DNA of 64,000 bases, from NCBI RefSeq assembly GCF_021440085.1, contig NZ_JAKCPW010000010.1, positions 285,107 through 349,106 on the forward strand. The letters are read 5' to 3'. The DNA is from Dyadobacter sp. CY261 (GTDB lineage Bacteria > Bacteroidota > Bacteroidia > Cytophagales > Spirosomataceae). Within the stretch, counting starts at the first letter, position 1; the number at the start of each line of letters is the position of its first letter. Made by a program: the position numbers and the translations under genes. This document shows positions 36,672-46,700 of this stretch, piece by piece. Below the pieces are notes generated by a model. That model saw nothing but the letters and a program-made list of their open reading frames with translations. It had not been told where the DNA came from and made no database searches.

Positions 36672-39401
36672 ATGAAACAATCCGTTATCTCCATTGTTCT
36701 GCAAATGGTATTTGCCGTACTACTGCAAGTAAACGTCAATGCGGCTGCTCCAAAATTGGACCCAATCAAATTTACCTTAACAACAGTAGCAGAATCGATT
36801 GCTCTAAACGAAGAATTCGAATTTAAAATCACTGCCACTTATCAGAACATCAGCCCAAATATTGCATACGTCTTCGAGGGAGCCAATTCCTTTAAAGTAA
36901 AAGTAGTTTTTCCGGATGGGTTCAAACAAACAGGAGGAACATATCATGACTTTATCGGGGCTGACCTTTCGTCATCACAACCTTCGGTGTCATACACAGT
37001 CAAAGGAAAATTCACAAAAGAGTCTGAGGATGGATCATTCTTGCTGCTACGAGGGAATAAAAATGCACATGCTGACAGTGAGTTTATTCTTGTCGGCAAA
37101 ATCGCTTTCTTCGCATTTAAAACCGGTCTCGGGAATAAAGAGGAATATGAGGCTCGCATTACAGCCATCATCCAGTCATATATCCCATACATGACCATTA
37201 CCCAGTTTAACGCGGGAATGGCAGACACTTCCAAGGTGATTTACATCAATGAAGGAAAGAGGTCGGGCATTTTCATCAAAGATCCTTCTGATACTACCAC
37301 GACTGCGGATACTGCACTTATTCTCGGATCAAGCACAATGTATGGCCAGGCGAGATTCAAAAGAAAACACGACAATATTTTCTATCCTGAATGGTGGGGA
37401 GCTGTTGGCGATGGGATTGCAAACGACTTAAGGCCACTAAGTCGAGCTATTTTTGCTGCATCGGCTAGAAGGGCAGAATTATTCCTAGTCTCTACTTATA
37501 TGATCGACAATACAGTTGATGTAACCTGTAATGTCTCCGGGTCCGGAACGATATTCACCAGAGGGGCGGGCAAACTTCAAATCCTTGTCGATAATATTGT
37601 AGTTAAGAACATAAGCCTCAATGGCTCAATTGACGGTTCCGCAGCGGGTGCACCTTCTGGAAGGGCTATTTATTGCCAATCAAGGAACAATGTCATATTC
37701 GATAATATTACAGTTTCCAATATCGTAGAGCGCGGCTTTTACATCATCGGCGGATCTAATATCAAAGTGGCAAATTGCACCATTAGGAACTGTCGGGGCC
37801 TTAATGGAGATGGAATTTACATTAGATACAGTTTAAATCCGTTAATTATAGGGAACCATGTAAGCGAGTTTACTCGTATTGGAATAATTTGTGAGGGTGA
37901 TGATACTAGCGGTGGAGGCACCACAAGAATATATACGCGCGATGCTTCCATTATTGGCAATACAGTTATTAATTCCATACAATCTTCACAGCCAAATCCT
38001 TACACGAACGGTGGCATTTGGTGCGAAAACGTTGCCGGCGCAATAGTATCGAATAACACTGTTTCTGGTCTACATGCAAGAGGCATTGTTGTTACACCAA
38101 ATATTGGAGACTTTGAATCATTTCAATACATAATTTCCGGAAACAAGATAACCAGCGTAGTGGATGAGCCTGGATATACGGGCACTGGTATCGCCATGAG
38201 TTCTGCCGAAAATCAGGTTATGACAGTTAGCAATAACATTATAACTGATTGTCGGCGAGGTATGGAAGTCGGGTATCCCAAGGTATGTAATATAATTGGC
38301 AACACCTTCGACCGTAAAGAACAGCTTGAAACCTGGTTTGTTGATAATATATTTCTACTTCCGTCGCTTTCGGCACACACGTGGCAATCGGTCTTCAAAA
38401 TATCCAATTGTATTAACAACATAAATTATACTACTAGGTTACCTTTACGCATATCAGACGTGTTCGGACAGCAGGGTGATATCTCAATCAGTGACTGTGT
38501 TGGAAACTTTGCATTTGTTTTAGGCAACAGGGCAATGACAGGCAATATTAAAGTTTCAAACACTCTCTTAGACTATTCGTCACTTTCCGCATTGTATTTT
38601 TTTGCAAACGTCAGCGGATCAGGCAGCGGAAAAGCAACCTTCACGGACTGCGATATGATTGTGCCTAATGTCGCTCAAATTGGCGCTTGTGGAAATGAGT
38701 TAACCATCGATAATTGTAGAATCTCATCTTCATCCCCAACACGAATTTTTTATGGAGACAGCGGATTTTCCAAGACGAAGGTTACAAACAGTACTTTCCG
38801 AAATGTCCGATTTCACGACATAAGGCGAGCAGGGACTGAGTTTGTTTTGGAAAATTCCGACTTCGACGGATATGATCTTTCGCAAGGTCTGTTTGAAAAT
38901 ACAGTAATCCAAGTTTCAAAGGTTGAGGTTTTTGGTTGCCGGTTTTCCAAAACGAATACTGTCACACCTATTCAATTTGCGAGCGGAGTCGCAGATTTCT
39001 CGGCCGGGCACAACCTGTTTTATTCAATCGCACTATCTGATGGAAATTTATCTGCCGCTAGACAAAGTATAAGCCTACAACGAGGAACAACGGCTCAAAG
39101 ACCTTCAACGTCGCAAGTTGGTTACCTTTATTTCGACACAACCTTGAATAAAGAGATATATTGGAATGGTTCAGAGTGGGTGTTGCTTACTACTCCTCCA
39201 AGCTTTATTTCAGACCCATCAAACACGGCTCTCACGAAGGCAACTTTGAACGCTAATTATGGAACACTAAAAGCAGGGAGTACAATTACGTGCAACTCGA
39301 TTCCCACAGGGGCGTATGAATATAGAAAATTGTCGGACAGCAATACCTCCGACTGGGTTCAAACACAGTGGTCGACAGGAAATAAGGCTTTGGCTCTATA
39401 A
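36672..39401 (+). CDS. Large secreted right-handed beta-helix protein with tailspike-like C-terminus
   Basis: 909 residues with a signal peptide (SVISIVLQMVFAVLLQVNVNA). Residues 25-180 form a beta-rich domain. From about 238 a pectate-lyase-type entry (YPEWWGAVGDGIANDLRP) resembles the start of phage tailspike and Pectate_lyase_3 domains. Long beta-helix coils follow: NNVIFDNITVSNIVERGFYI, NIKVANCTIRNCRG, DASIIGNTVINS and AIVSNNTVSG. Near residue 820 the segment AQRPSTSQVGYLYFDTT then EIYWNGSEWV resembles the C-terminal module of phage tail fibres. Base composition is more AT-rich than the surroundings and it adjoins a dead integrase, so it was probably acquired. Could bind or cut a polysaccharide. 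Confidence 0.75.
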   Translation: MKQSVISIVLQMVFAVLLQVNVNAAAPKLDPIKFTLTTVAESIALNEEFEFKITATYQNISPNIAYVFEGANSFKVKVVFPDGFKQTGGTYHDFIGADLSSSQPSVSYTVKGKFTKESEDGSFLLLRGNKNAHADSEFILVGKIAFFAFKTGLGNKEEYEARITAIIQSYIPYMTITQFNAGMADTSKVIYINEGKRSGIFIKDPSDTTTTADTALILGSSTMYGQARFKRKHDNIFYPEWWGAVGDGIANDLRPLSRAIFAASARRAELFLVSTYMIDNTVDVTCNVSGSGTIFTRGAGKLQILVDNIVVKNISLNGSIDGSAAGAPSGRAIYCQSRNNVIFDNITVSNIVERGFYIIGGSNIKVANCTIRNCRGLNGDGIYIRYSLNPLIIGNHVSEFTRIGIICEGDDTSGGGTTRIYTRDASIIGNTVINSIQSSQPNPYTNGGIWCENVAGAIVSNNTVSGLHARGIVVTPNIGDFESFQYIISGNKITSVVDEPGYTGTGIAMSSAENQVMTVSNNIITDCRRGMEVGYPKVCNIIGNTFDRKEQLETWFVDNIFLLPSLSAHTWQSVFKISNCINNINYTTRLPLRISDVFGQQGDISISDCVGNFAFVLGNRAMTGNIKVSNTLLDYSSLSALYFFANVSGSGSGKATFTDCDMIVPNVAQIGACGNELTIDNCRISSSSPTRIFYGDSGFSKTKVTNSTFRNVRFHDIRRAGTEFVLENSDFDGYDLSQGLFENTVIQVSKVEVFGCRFSKTNTVTPIQFASGVADFSAGHNLFYSIALSDGNLSAARQSISLQRGTTAQRPSTSQVGYLYFDTTLNKEIYWNGSEWVLLTTPPSFISDPSNTALTKATLNANYGTLKAGSTITCNSIPTGAYEYRKLSDSNTSDWVQTQWSTGNKALAL

Positions 39402-39418
39402 GGAAATGTCGAGAAATC

Positions 39419-39452
39419 ATCCGAAATCGATCCTAAGGGTTCGATTTCGGAT
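39419..39452. terminator. Hairpin after the beta-helix gene
   Basis: ATCCGAAATCGA and TCGATTTCGGAT are a perfect 12-bp inverted repeat with a 10-nt loop, starting 18 nt after the beta-helix stop codon. No strong T-run follows. It probably ends that transcript. Confidence 0.6.
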
Positions 39453-40002
39453 CCCCTGAAAGGTCTACGGGATGACCGAATTGCTTTTGGTTTTGAAACA
39501 ACATTTGAGTGATTACAGCACAGGAAATTGAAAAATGGTTTAAAGGCCGGGAGCCAGCGAAGAGCCGGTATGGATGCTTAAATCTACCTGAATCACCGAT
39601 CCAGCCTTTTTTGCTGAAGGGCGGCTTTCTTCAATGAAAGCCAATCCGGATCCACGGCATCAACAAGCTGATTGAGTTTAAAGAGTGGATGGAAAAGAAT
39701 GGGTGGGGTTGAAAAAAACTTCCTTTCAATAAATACGACAATGCCGATTTAAAGGCCATGGCATGTTCCGCAAATTGGGACCCGGAGTTTTTTGACAGGA
39801 TCATTGCATTCCATCCATAAAAAACCCGGAACCAGGCATGGGGACCATGGTGTCCGGGTAGAATCAACAACAAAAAAACCAAATCTCCTGCTAAGATATC
39901 TATGACATCGAATTGACAGGATTTTGATAATCCTTTGGTTTGAATGAGATTTCTAACGGTAAAGCGGCTATATTGGCTACCGTCTGTGACGCTTTTTTGA
40001 AT
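39453..40002 (+). other. Gene-poor remnant DNA
   Basis: No intact gene. Several short plus-strand stretches read like decayed coding sequence: ITAQEIEKWFKGREPAKS near 39515, NKLIEFKEWMEKNGWG near 39665, and ADLKAMACSANWDPEFF near 39750, each ended by a stop or a frame change. They are not recognizable as a family. The region probably belongs to the same decayed insertion as the dead integrase. The minus-strand frame at 39631-40308 only mirrors the L,D-transpeptidase start. Confidence 0.4.
39824..39859. terminator. Hairpin at right side of the remnant island
   Basis: ACCCGGA (39824-39830) pairs with TCCGGGT (39853-39859), with additional ATGG/CCAT pairing inside. It is flanked by A-runs on both sides, so it could stop transcripts from either direction. 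It lies about 140 nt before the L,D-transpeptidase start. Confidence 0.45.
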
Positions 40003-41625
40003 ATGAAGAAAATCGCATTGTTCCTTGTCCTTGCCCTGGCTGGCACTGCTTGCCGCAAAGGTTCGGAAAAGAAAACGGAGATCGCCAAACGCGACACCAC
40101 CATTACGATTGAAAACTCTTTTACTGAGCTGTTTATCGATACAACAGCGCTGGCCTCCTACGTCACCGCGCATGCGCTCGACGACAGCCTTACCAGTAAA
40201 CTGCGCAGTTTTTACAACCATAGGAATTATCAGTATGCCTGGTTCTTCCCTGATGGCATGGCCGAATTTGTGCCGATTTTCAGGAGTCTGCGAAACGATT
40301 ATATTCATTATTCCGGCGATAGTTCGTTGTACAGTCCGTCGCTTGACAAGACCATCGATTCATTGGCACAACTGAAAAAGATCACGCCTGATAATCCACT
40401 GGTCGTTGATGCAGAGCTTGCGCTAACGGAGCAGTTCTTTCGCTATACCGACCGTGCCTATTCCGGCGACCACCAGATCAATACGCAGGAGCTCAACTGG
40501 TTCATACCGCGCCGGAAGCTGAACCCGGAAGTTTTTTTGGATTCACTTTTAAAAAACAAAGGGCAGAACATAGCGGCCTACGAGCCCGTGAACCGGCACT
40601 ACAACCAGTTGAAAGAAAAAGTATTACAATACTACACACTGACCAAAAACGGCGAGCCGGCCACTGTCGATACCGAAAAGAAATTCCGTGAAGGCGACCG
40701 CGATACACTCATTGTTGCATTAAAAAACCGCCTGCATTTGCTGGGCGATTTTCCTGAGCCGGACAGTACCACGCGTTTTGACACCACGCTCACCAGCGCC
40801 GTGAAGCATTTCCAGCAGCGAGTTGGCCAGAAACAAACTGGCATCACCGGCCCCGCATTCTTTAAGGAACTCAATGTCCCAGTAGCGAGTCGAATCCGCC
40901 AGATGCTCGTCAATATGGAGCGGATCCGCTGGATGCCTGCTGCCCCTCCTACCGATTATGTGCTTGTCAACATTCCCGAGTTTACGCTCCATGCCTACGA
41001 GGATGGCAAATTGTCATTCGATATGGTAGTTGTGGTGGGTTCAGAGGCAAATAGTACTGTCATTTTTTCAGGCACGCTCAATCAGATCGTTTTCAGTCCT
41101 TACTGGAATGTGCCAGCAAGCATTTTGAAAAAAGAAGTTTTGCCGGGCATTAAAAAGAACCCCAATTACCTGGCACGGCACAATATGGAATGGAATGGCG
41201 GCTCGGTGCGGCAGAAACCCGGTAAGTCGAATTCGCTGGGACTTGTAAAATTCCTTTTCCCGAACAGCTACAGTATTTATTTTCATGACACGCCGAGCAA
41301 AAGCCTCTTTAATGAAAGCCAGCGTGCATTCAGCCATGGTTGCATTCGGTTATCGGAACCAAAAAAAATGGCGGAATGGCTCTTGCGCCGCGACAGTACA
41401 TGGACCAGCGAAAAAATCACCGCTGCGATGAATGCAGGTAAAGAAAAATATGTGCGACTGCGCGGCAAAAACGAAATACCGGTTTTTATCGGCTATTTCA
41501 CCTCCTGGGTCGATCAGTATGGCAATTTGCAGTTTCGCAAAGATGTGTATGGCCATGATCGCAAAATGGAGGAAAGGCTCTTTGGAAGTACCGCAATGCC
41601 TGTCGCACAGGCATTGCCTCGCTGA
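40003..41625 (+). CDS. L,D-transpeptidase (YcbB/LdtD-like) lipoprotein
   Basis: 540 residues from MKKIALFLVLALAGTAC, a lipoprotein signal; an upstream Met adds 21 residues without a signal. Layout follows the YcbB group: an N-terminal helical domain, a peptidoglycan-binding-like segment (LHLLGDFPEPDSTTRFD, VKHFQQRVGQKQTG), then the catalytic YkuD domain from VLVNIPEFTLHAYEDG to SQRAFSHGCIRLSEP. The SHGC Cys lies near residue 447. It forms 3-3 crosslinks in peptidoglycan or attaches proteins to it, in the periplasm. Transcribed alone, just right of the island. It also resembles the murein-modifying family used under envelope stress. Confidence 0.9.
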   Translation: MKKIALFLVLALAGTACRKGSEKKTEIAKRDTTITIENSFTELFIDTTALASYVTAHALDDSLTSKLRSFYNHRNYQYAWFFPDGMAEFVPIFRSLRNDYIHYSGDSSLYSPSLDKTIDSLAQLKKITPDNPLVVDAELALTEQFFRYTDRAYSGDHQINTQELNWFIPRRKLNPEVFLDSLLKNKGQNIAAYEPVNRHYNQLKEKVLQYYTLTKNGEPATVDTEKKFREGDRDTLIVALKNRLHLLGDFPEPDSTTRFDTTLTSAVKHFQQRVGQKQTGITGPAFFKELNVPVASRIRQMLVNMERIRWMPAAPPTDYVLVNIPEFTLHAYEDGKLSFDMVVVVGSEANSTVIFSGTLNQIVFSPYWNVPASILKKEVLPGIKKNPNYLARHNMEWNGGSVRQKPGKSNSLGLVKFLFPNSYSIYFHDTPSKSLFNESQRAFSHGCIRLSEPKKMAEWLLRRDSTWTSEKITAAMNAGKEKYVRLRGKNEIPVFIGYFTSWVDQYGNLQFRKDVYGHDRKMEERLFGSTAMPVAQALPR

Positions 41626-41700
41626 CACTCCATACCCGGCATGGTTTTAGTCCAACACCTGAACGAGGCAAAGGTAACCGGGATGTTACCGACCTGTGGA

Positions 41701-41745
41701 TTGCTATTGTGAAAAACCCGCAGTACCTTTGCTAACATCGTTAGG
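41701..41745 (+). promoter_or_regulatory. tetR promoter with overlapping TetR operator
   Basis: TTG at 41701-41703, a 20-nt spacer and TACCTTTG at 41724-41731 match the Bacteroidota promoter pattern. GCTAACATCGTTAGG (41731-41745) starts on the last base of the -7 element and is a near-perfect inverted repeat (GCTAAC, three bases, GTTAG). The same sequence recurs before the efflux operon, so it is very probably the autoregulatory operator of the TetR protein whose ATG follows 15 nt later. Confidence 0.75.
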
Positions 41746-41760
41746 TAGATGTAAATTACC

Positions 41761-42360
41761 ATGGGAATCCTCGAACGAAAAATACGGCAAAAAGAAAATA
41801 TGCGGACCAATATCCTGGCGGTAGCCTTGCAATTGGTCAAAGAAGAAGGTTGGCAATCACTGTCAATCAGGAAGATAGCCGATGCCATCGAATATAGCGT
41901 ACCGGTGATCTACGATCACTTCGAAAATAAAGAAGCGATCTTGTTTGAACTTTCTATGGATGGTTTCCGGTTACTCGATAGATCTTTGGAAAAGGACAAG
42001 CGAAAATATGCAGATCCGGAAAAACGGCTAAGGGCCCACGCCGAAACTTACTGGAACTTTGCTTTTAAAAATCCGGAATACTATCAATTGATGTACGGCC
42101 TCGGCATGCCCTGTTCGAGCCCGGGTAAGGCAAAACCGGAGTTTAATAGCTTCCGAGACCACATAGGAGAAGCGATTGAAGGAATCGTGAAAGATAAAAA
42201 AACTTCCAAGGAGGAAACTTGCTTTAAAATTCATGCGTTGTGGTCGGTAATACACGGCTTGATTTCGATCGTAATGATGCGCTGCTCTGATATTGACGAC
42301 TCACAAATGAACAAAAAAGTAATGGATGAATCTGTTGACGCTTTCATCAAAAACCTCTGA
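41761..42360 (+). CDS. TetR/AcrR-family repressor of the efflux operon
   Basis: 199 residues. The N-terminal helix-turn-helix is typical (ILAVALQLVKEEGWQSLSIRKIADAIEYSVPVIYDHFENKEAI, read in pieces), followed by an all-helical ligand domain (AETYWNFAFKNPEYYQLMYGL). It is divided from the adaptor gene by 92 nt that carry a copy of the operator found before its own start. It presumably represses both itself and the RND genes and is released by a pump substrate. The ligand is unknown. Confidence 0.9.
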   Translation: MGILERKIRQKENMRTNILAVALQLVKEEGWQSLSIRKIADAIEYSVPVIYDHFENKEAILFELSMDGFRLLDRSLEKDKRKYADPEKRLRAHAETYWNFAFKNPEYYQLMYGLGMPCSSPGKAKPEFNSFRDHIGEAIEGIVKDKKTSKEETCFKIHALWSVIHGLISIVMMRCSDIDDSQMNKKVMDESVDAFIKNL

Positions 42361-42370
42361 TTATTTTTTT

Positions 42371-42393
42371 GAATTTTGGCTAACACCGTTAGC
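42371..42393 (+). promoter_or_regulatory. RND operon operator with promoter-like element
   Basis: GCTAACACCGTTAGC (42379-42393) is a perfect 6+6 inverted repeat with a three-base centre, the best of three copies. It abuts GAATTTTG (42371-42378), seven of eight bases of the -7 consensus, in the same geometry as the tetR promoter. The adaptor gene starts 60 nt downstream. Confidence 0.75.
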
Positions 42394-42452
42394 ATTAATA
42401 ACTTCACTACCTATTCATAATTAACTGATTATCACCACAAAAGTCCACATCC

Positions 42453-43634
42453 ATGAAAATGAACCGAGTAAAAACAGCCAAGGGACTAGCTACACTCCTG
42501 TTACTAGCCGCGGGCTCCGCAGCCATATACAGCTGTGGTTCAACCACCGCCAATGCACCCGCCTCGGCACCGCCTGCACAGGCGTTGCCGGTATTGACCG
42601 TGAGCGATCACGAAGTTACCTCACACCGTGAGTTCACAGCTTCCATCCAGGGAAGCCGCGATATCGAAATCCGCCCACAGGTGGATGGTTACCTGGATCG
42701 CATTTCCGTAGACGAAGGTGCTTATGTCCGTAAAGGTCAGGTCCTTTTTCATATCGATGCACGCCCGTACACCGAGCAACTGAATACCGCCAAGGCCAGC
42801 CTGCAATCGGCGAAGGCCTCGCTGGAAAGTGCTTCGATCAACGTTGAGAAGCTAACGCCGTTAGTCGCGAACAAGGTTGTATCGGATGTTCAGCTGAAAA
42901 GTGCGAAGGCAGCTTATGATGCCGCCAAGGCGAATGTCGCTCAGGCACAGGCGGCCGTAGATGCAGCGAAGATCAACGTAGGATATACCGCAATCACCGC
43001 TCCGGCCGACGGCTACATCGGGACAATTCCTTTTAAAACCGGCAGCCTGGTGGGTAAGGGCACGATGGAAGCGCTTACTGTCCTGTCCGAGACAAAGGAC
43101 ATACACGTATACTTCTCAATGAGCGAACTCGATTTCCTCGATTTCAAGCAGGAATTTGAGGGCAATACCATCGAGCAAAAAATCAAGCAGATGCCTCCTG
43201 TGGAACTGGTACTCGCCGATAACAGCGTTTATCCGCAAAAAGGGAAGGTACAGATCGTTGAAGGTCAGTTTGACAAGACAATGGGTGCCATCAACTTCCG
43301 TGCGACATTCCCGAACGGAAACGGGCTGCTGCGCTCGGGTAATACCGGGAGGATCCGCATTCCGCATTTGCTTGCCAAATCGGTGCTGATCCCGCAGGAA
43401 GCTACATTTGAGTTGCAAGACAAGGTGTTTGTTTACACCGTGCTCGACAGCAACAAGGTGGAAGGCCGCCCGGTGACGATTGCCGATCGCAGCGGACGCT
43501 ACTATCTGATTTCCAAAGGCTTAAAACCGGGAGAAAAGATCGTATACGCCGGCATGGACAGGCTGCGTGACGGTATGGCCATCGCTCCGCAGAAAATGTC
43601 GATGGACAGTCTGCTGCAAGCGAATCCGATCTGA
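42453..43634 (+). CDS. RND efflux periplasmic adaptor (membrane fusion protein)
   Basis: 393 residues, lipoprotein signal LLLLAAGSAAIYSC. The adaptor layout is clear: beta-barrel and lipoyl halves (SRDIEIRPQVDGYLDRISVDEGAYVRKGQVLF, read across the first half), a long helical hairpin of Ala/Lys repeats (KASLQSAKASLESASINVEK), the second lipoyl half (TAITAPADGYIGTIPFKTGS), and a membrane-proximal domain. It connects the inner-membrane pump with the outer-membrane channel. First structural gene of a three-gene operon behind tetR. An additional operator-like sequence lies inside the gene at 42851. Confidence 0.93.
   Translation: MKMNRVKTAKGLATLLLLAAGSAAIYSCGSTTANAPASAPPAQALPVLTVSDHEVTSHREFTASIQGSRDIEIRPQVDGYLDRISVDEGAYVRKGQVLFHIDARPYTEQLNTAKASLQSAKASLESASINVEKLTPLVANKVVSDVQLKSAKAAYDAAKANVAQAQAAVDAAKINVGYTAITAPADGYIGTIPFKTGSLVGKGTMEALTVLSETKDIHVYFSMSELDFLDFKQEFEGNTIEQKIKQMPPVELVLADNSVYPQKGKVQIVEGQFDKTMGAINFRATFPNGNGLLRSGNTGRIRIPHLLAKSVLIPQEATFELQDKVFVYTVLDSNKVEGRPVTIADRSGRYYLISKGLKPGEKIVYAGMDRLRDGMAIAPQKMSMDSLLQANPI
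42851..42865. promoter_or_regulatory. Third TetR-operator-like site inside the adaptor gene
   Basis: GCTAACGCCGTTAGT matches the two upstream operators in all conserved positions (GCTAACNNCGTTAG) but lies about 400 nt into the adaptor coding sequence, over codons for KLTPLV. It could be an auxiliary operator for looping or a roadblock, or chance. Function is not shown by the sequence. Confidence 0.45.
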
Positions 43635-43765
43635 GTACCAGAGCAGTTTACAACTATCTACACCAATTGACTGAGCACCATCGCATTGAAAAATGCGATG
43701 GACCGCTCCCGCTTTGCCAAGAAACTTGAACATTAGCCCCGCGAACGGGGACAAATCCAAATTTT

Positions 43766-46700
43766 ATGTTTCAGAAATTTATAGAAAGGCCCGTCCTTTC
43801 GACGGTAATATCAATCCTGATATTACTACTCGGGATCATATCGCTTACAACGTTACCGATCACCAAATTCCCCGACATCGCGCCGCCGACCGTACAGGTG
43901 ACAGCCGTTTATCCGGGAGCAAACGCAGAAGTCGTAGCCCGTGCGGTAGCGACGCCCATTGAAGAGGCCGTGAACGGGGTTGAAAACATGACTTATATGA
44001 CGTCGTCGTCCAATAACGACGGCACCATGGCCCTGAATGTGTATTTCAAACAGGGTACCGATCCTGATATTGCTGCCGTAAACGTACAAAACCGCGTTTC
44101 GAAAGCTGTAAGCCAAATTCCTCAGGAAGTGGTGCAAGCCGGTATCTCCACGCAAAAGCAACAGAACTCGATCATCATGTTCGTTGCGCTTTCTAGTGAG
44201 GACAGCACTTACGATGAAACGTTTTTGCTGAACTATATTAAGATAAACCTCGTGCCCCAGCTGCAACGTATACCGGGGGTCGGTCAGGCACAGCCGTTCG
44301 GCACACGCGATTATTCGATGCGTATCTGGCTCAAACCCGACCGCCTCGCAGCATTGGGACTTGCACCTCAGGAAGTAACCGCAGCCATCCGCGAGCAAAG
44401 CCTTGAAGCCGCTCCGGGCCGTTTGGGAGAAGCCAGCAAGGAGGTTTTTGAATATGTCTTGAAATACAAAGGAAAACTGACGCAAAATAAAGAGTACGAG
44501 GACATTATCATCAAAGCGAACAGTGATGGCTCTGTGATCCGCCTCAAAGATGTAGCGCGCGTCGAGTTCGGTTCTTACACTTATTCTTCCAATGGTAAAC
44601 TGGATGGCAATGCGTCGTCCGGTGTGGCTGTGTTCCAGACCGCCGGTACCAATGCGAACGACATTCTGATCCAGGCCGAAAAACTCGTGGAGGATTTTTC
44701 CAAAACGCTACCCAAAGGCCTGAAAACGACCATCATGTACAACTCGAAGGACTTCCTCGACGAGTCGATCAACCAGGTTCGTTCGACGCTTTTGGAAGCA
44801 TTCATCCTCGTGTTTATCGTCGTATTTATATTCCTGCAAGATTTCCGTTCTACGTTGATCCCTGCCATCGCGGTTCCGGTGGCCATTATAGGTACATTCT
44901 TCTTTATGCAGCTTTTCGGGTTTACGATCAACTTCCTGACGCTCTTTGCATTGGTACTGGCTATCGGTATTGTCGTCGATGATGCGATTGTGGTCGTGGA
45001 GGCGGTGCACTCGAAAATGGAGCGAACGAACCTGGCCGCCAAGCCCGCTACGATCGAATCCATGAATGAGATCTCAGGCGCGATCATTTCGATCACCCTG
45101 GTAATGGCCGCGGTATTCGTACCGGTTGGTTTTATGCAGGGACCAGCGGGGGTGTTTTACCGGCAGTTTGCATTTACGTTAGCCATAGCCATTTTGATTT
45201 CCGCATTGAACGCGTTGACGCTCAGCCCCGCGCTCTGTGCATTATTTTTGAAAAATCCCCATGCAGAAGGAGCAGACGGTACGCATGGCCGCAAAGGTTT
45301 CTCGGCCCGTTTCTTCTCCGCATTCAATGCAGGGTTTGAATCGATGACCGGTCGTTATGTGAAAAGCCTGCAATTCCTGATCCGCCGCAAATGGGTGACC
45401 ATCATTGGCTTGTTAGTAATCTCAGGAACGACACTTTGGTTAACCAAAACAACCCCTACCGGCTTTATCCCAACCGAAGACCAGGGCTTCCTCCTATATG
45501 CGCTCAACACGCCTCCGGGGAGCTCCCTCGACCGTACTTCAAAAGCGATGGCACAGGTGGATAGCATTGTGAAAAAGTCCCCTATTGCCGACCACCGCTA
45601 CATTGTGGAAGGTATGAACATCATTTCTAACTCCAACGCATCGCCTTACGGTGTAGGATTTATCCGCATGAAACCGAAGGAAGAGCGTGGCGAAGTACAG
45701 GATTTCAACCAGATCGTGGGTATGATGTCGCAGCAGGTACGGGCGGTGAACGATGCGAATGCATTCTTCTTTACATTCCCTACCGTGGATGGTTTCGGTA
45801 ACGTCAGTGGTTTCGAGTTTATGTTGCAAGACCGTGGAAATGGTTCCTTGGAAAAACTCAGCACGACGACCAATGCATTCCTCGGCGCATTGATGCAACG
45901 CCCGGAGATAGCCTATGCATTCACCACTTTCGCGACCGGTAACCCGCAATTCCAACTGGAAATTGACAATGCGAAGGCTAAACAGCTGAATGTTCCTGTG
46001 AACGACCTGCTGCAAACGCTGCAAATCTATTACGGTTCCAGCTTCGTGTCAGACTTCAACCGGTTTGGAAAATACTACCGTGTGATGGCACAGGCCGATC
46101 CTTTGTACCGTCAGAATCCACAGTCGCTGGATGGTATCTATGTTAAAAACACCGAGGGCGAAATGGTACCGGCGAATCAGCTCGTGACTTTGAAACGCGT
46201 ATTCGGTCCTGAAACCGTGACCCGCAACAACTTGTATAATGCCGTAGCGATTAACGGAACGCCGAAACCCGGTTACAGTACCGGTGACGCCATCCGCGCT
46301 GTGCAGGAAACTGCTGAGAAGGTTTTGCCTAATAATTACAAAACTGAATGGACGGGTATGACACGTGAAGAGATCAACTCCGGCTCGCAGATCATCCTGA
46401 TCTTCGTACTCAGTTTGGTATTCGTGTACTTCCTGCTCGCAGCACAGTATGAAAGCTACATTCTGCCACTCGCCGTGATCTTTACAATCCCGCTGGGGGT
46501 ATTCGGATCCATGCTGTTTATCAACTGGATGGGTATTGAAAACAATATCTATGTACAGGTCGGGCTGATCATGCTCATCGGGTTGCTAGCGAAAAATGCG
46601 ATCCTGATTATCGAGTACGCTGTTCAGCGTCGTGAGGCCGGTATGACCATCGTCGAATCGGCACTGGAAGCCTCCCGCCTCCGGCTGCGCCCGATCCTGA

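Noticed and set aside
39631..40308. 225-codon minus-strand frame
   Set aside because: It is the complement of the L,D-transpeptidase start and remnant DNA; no domain or signal fits.
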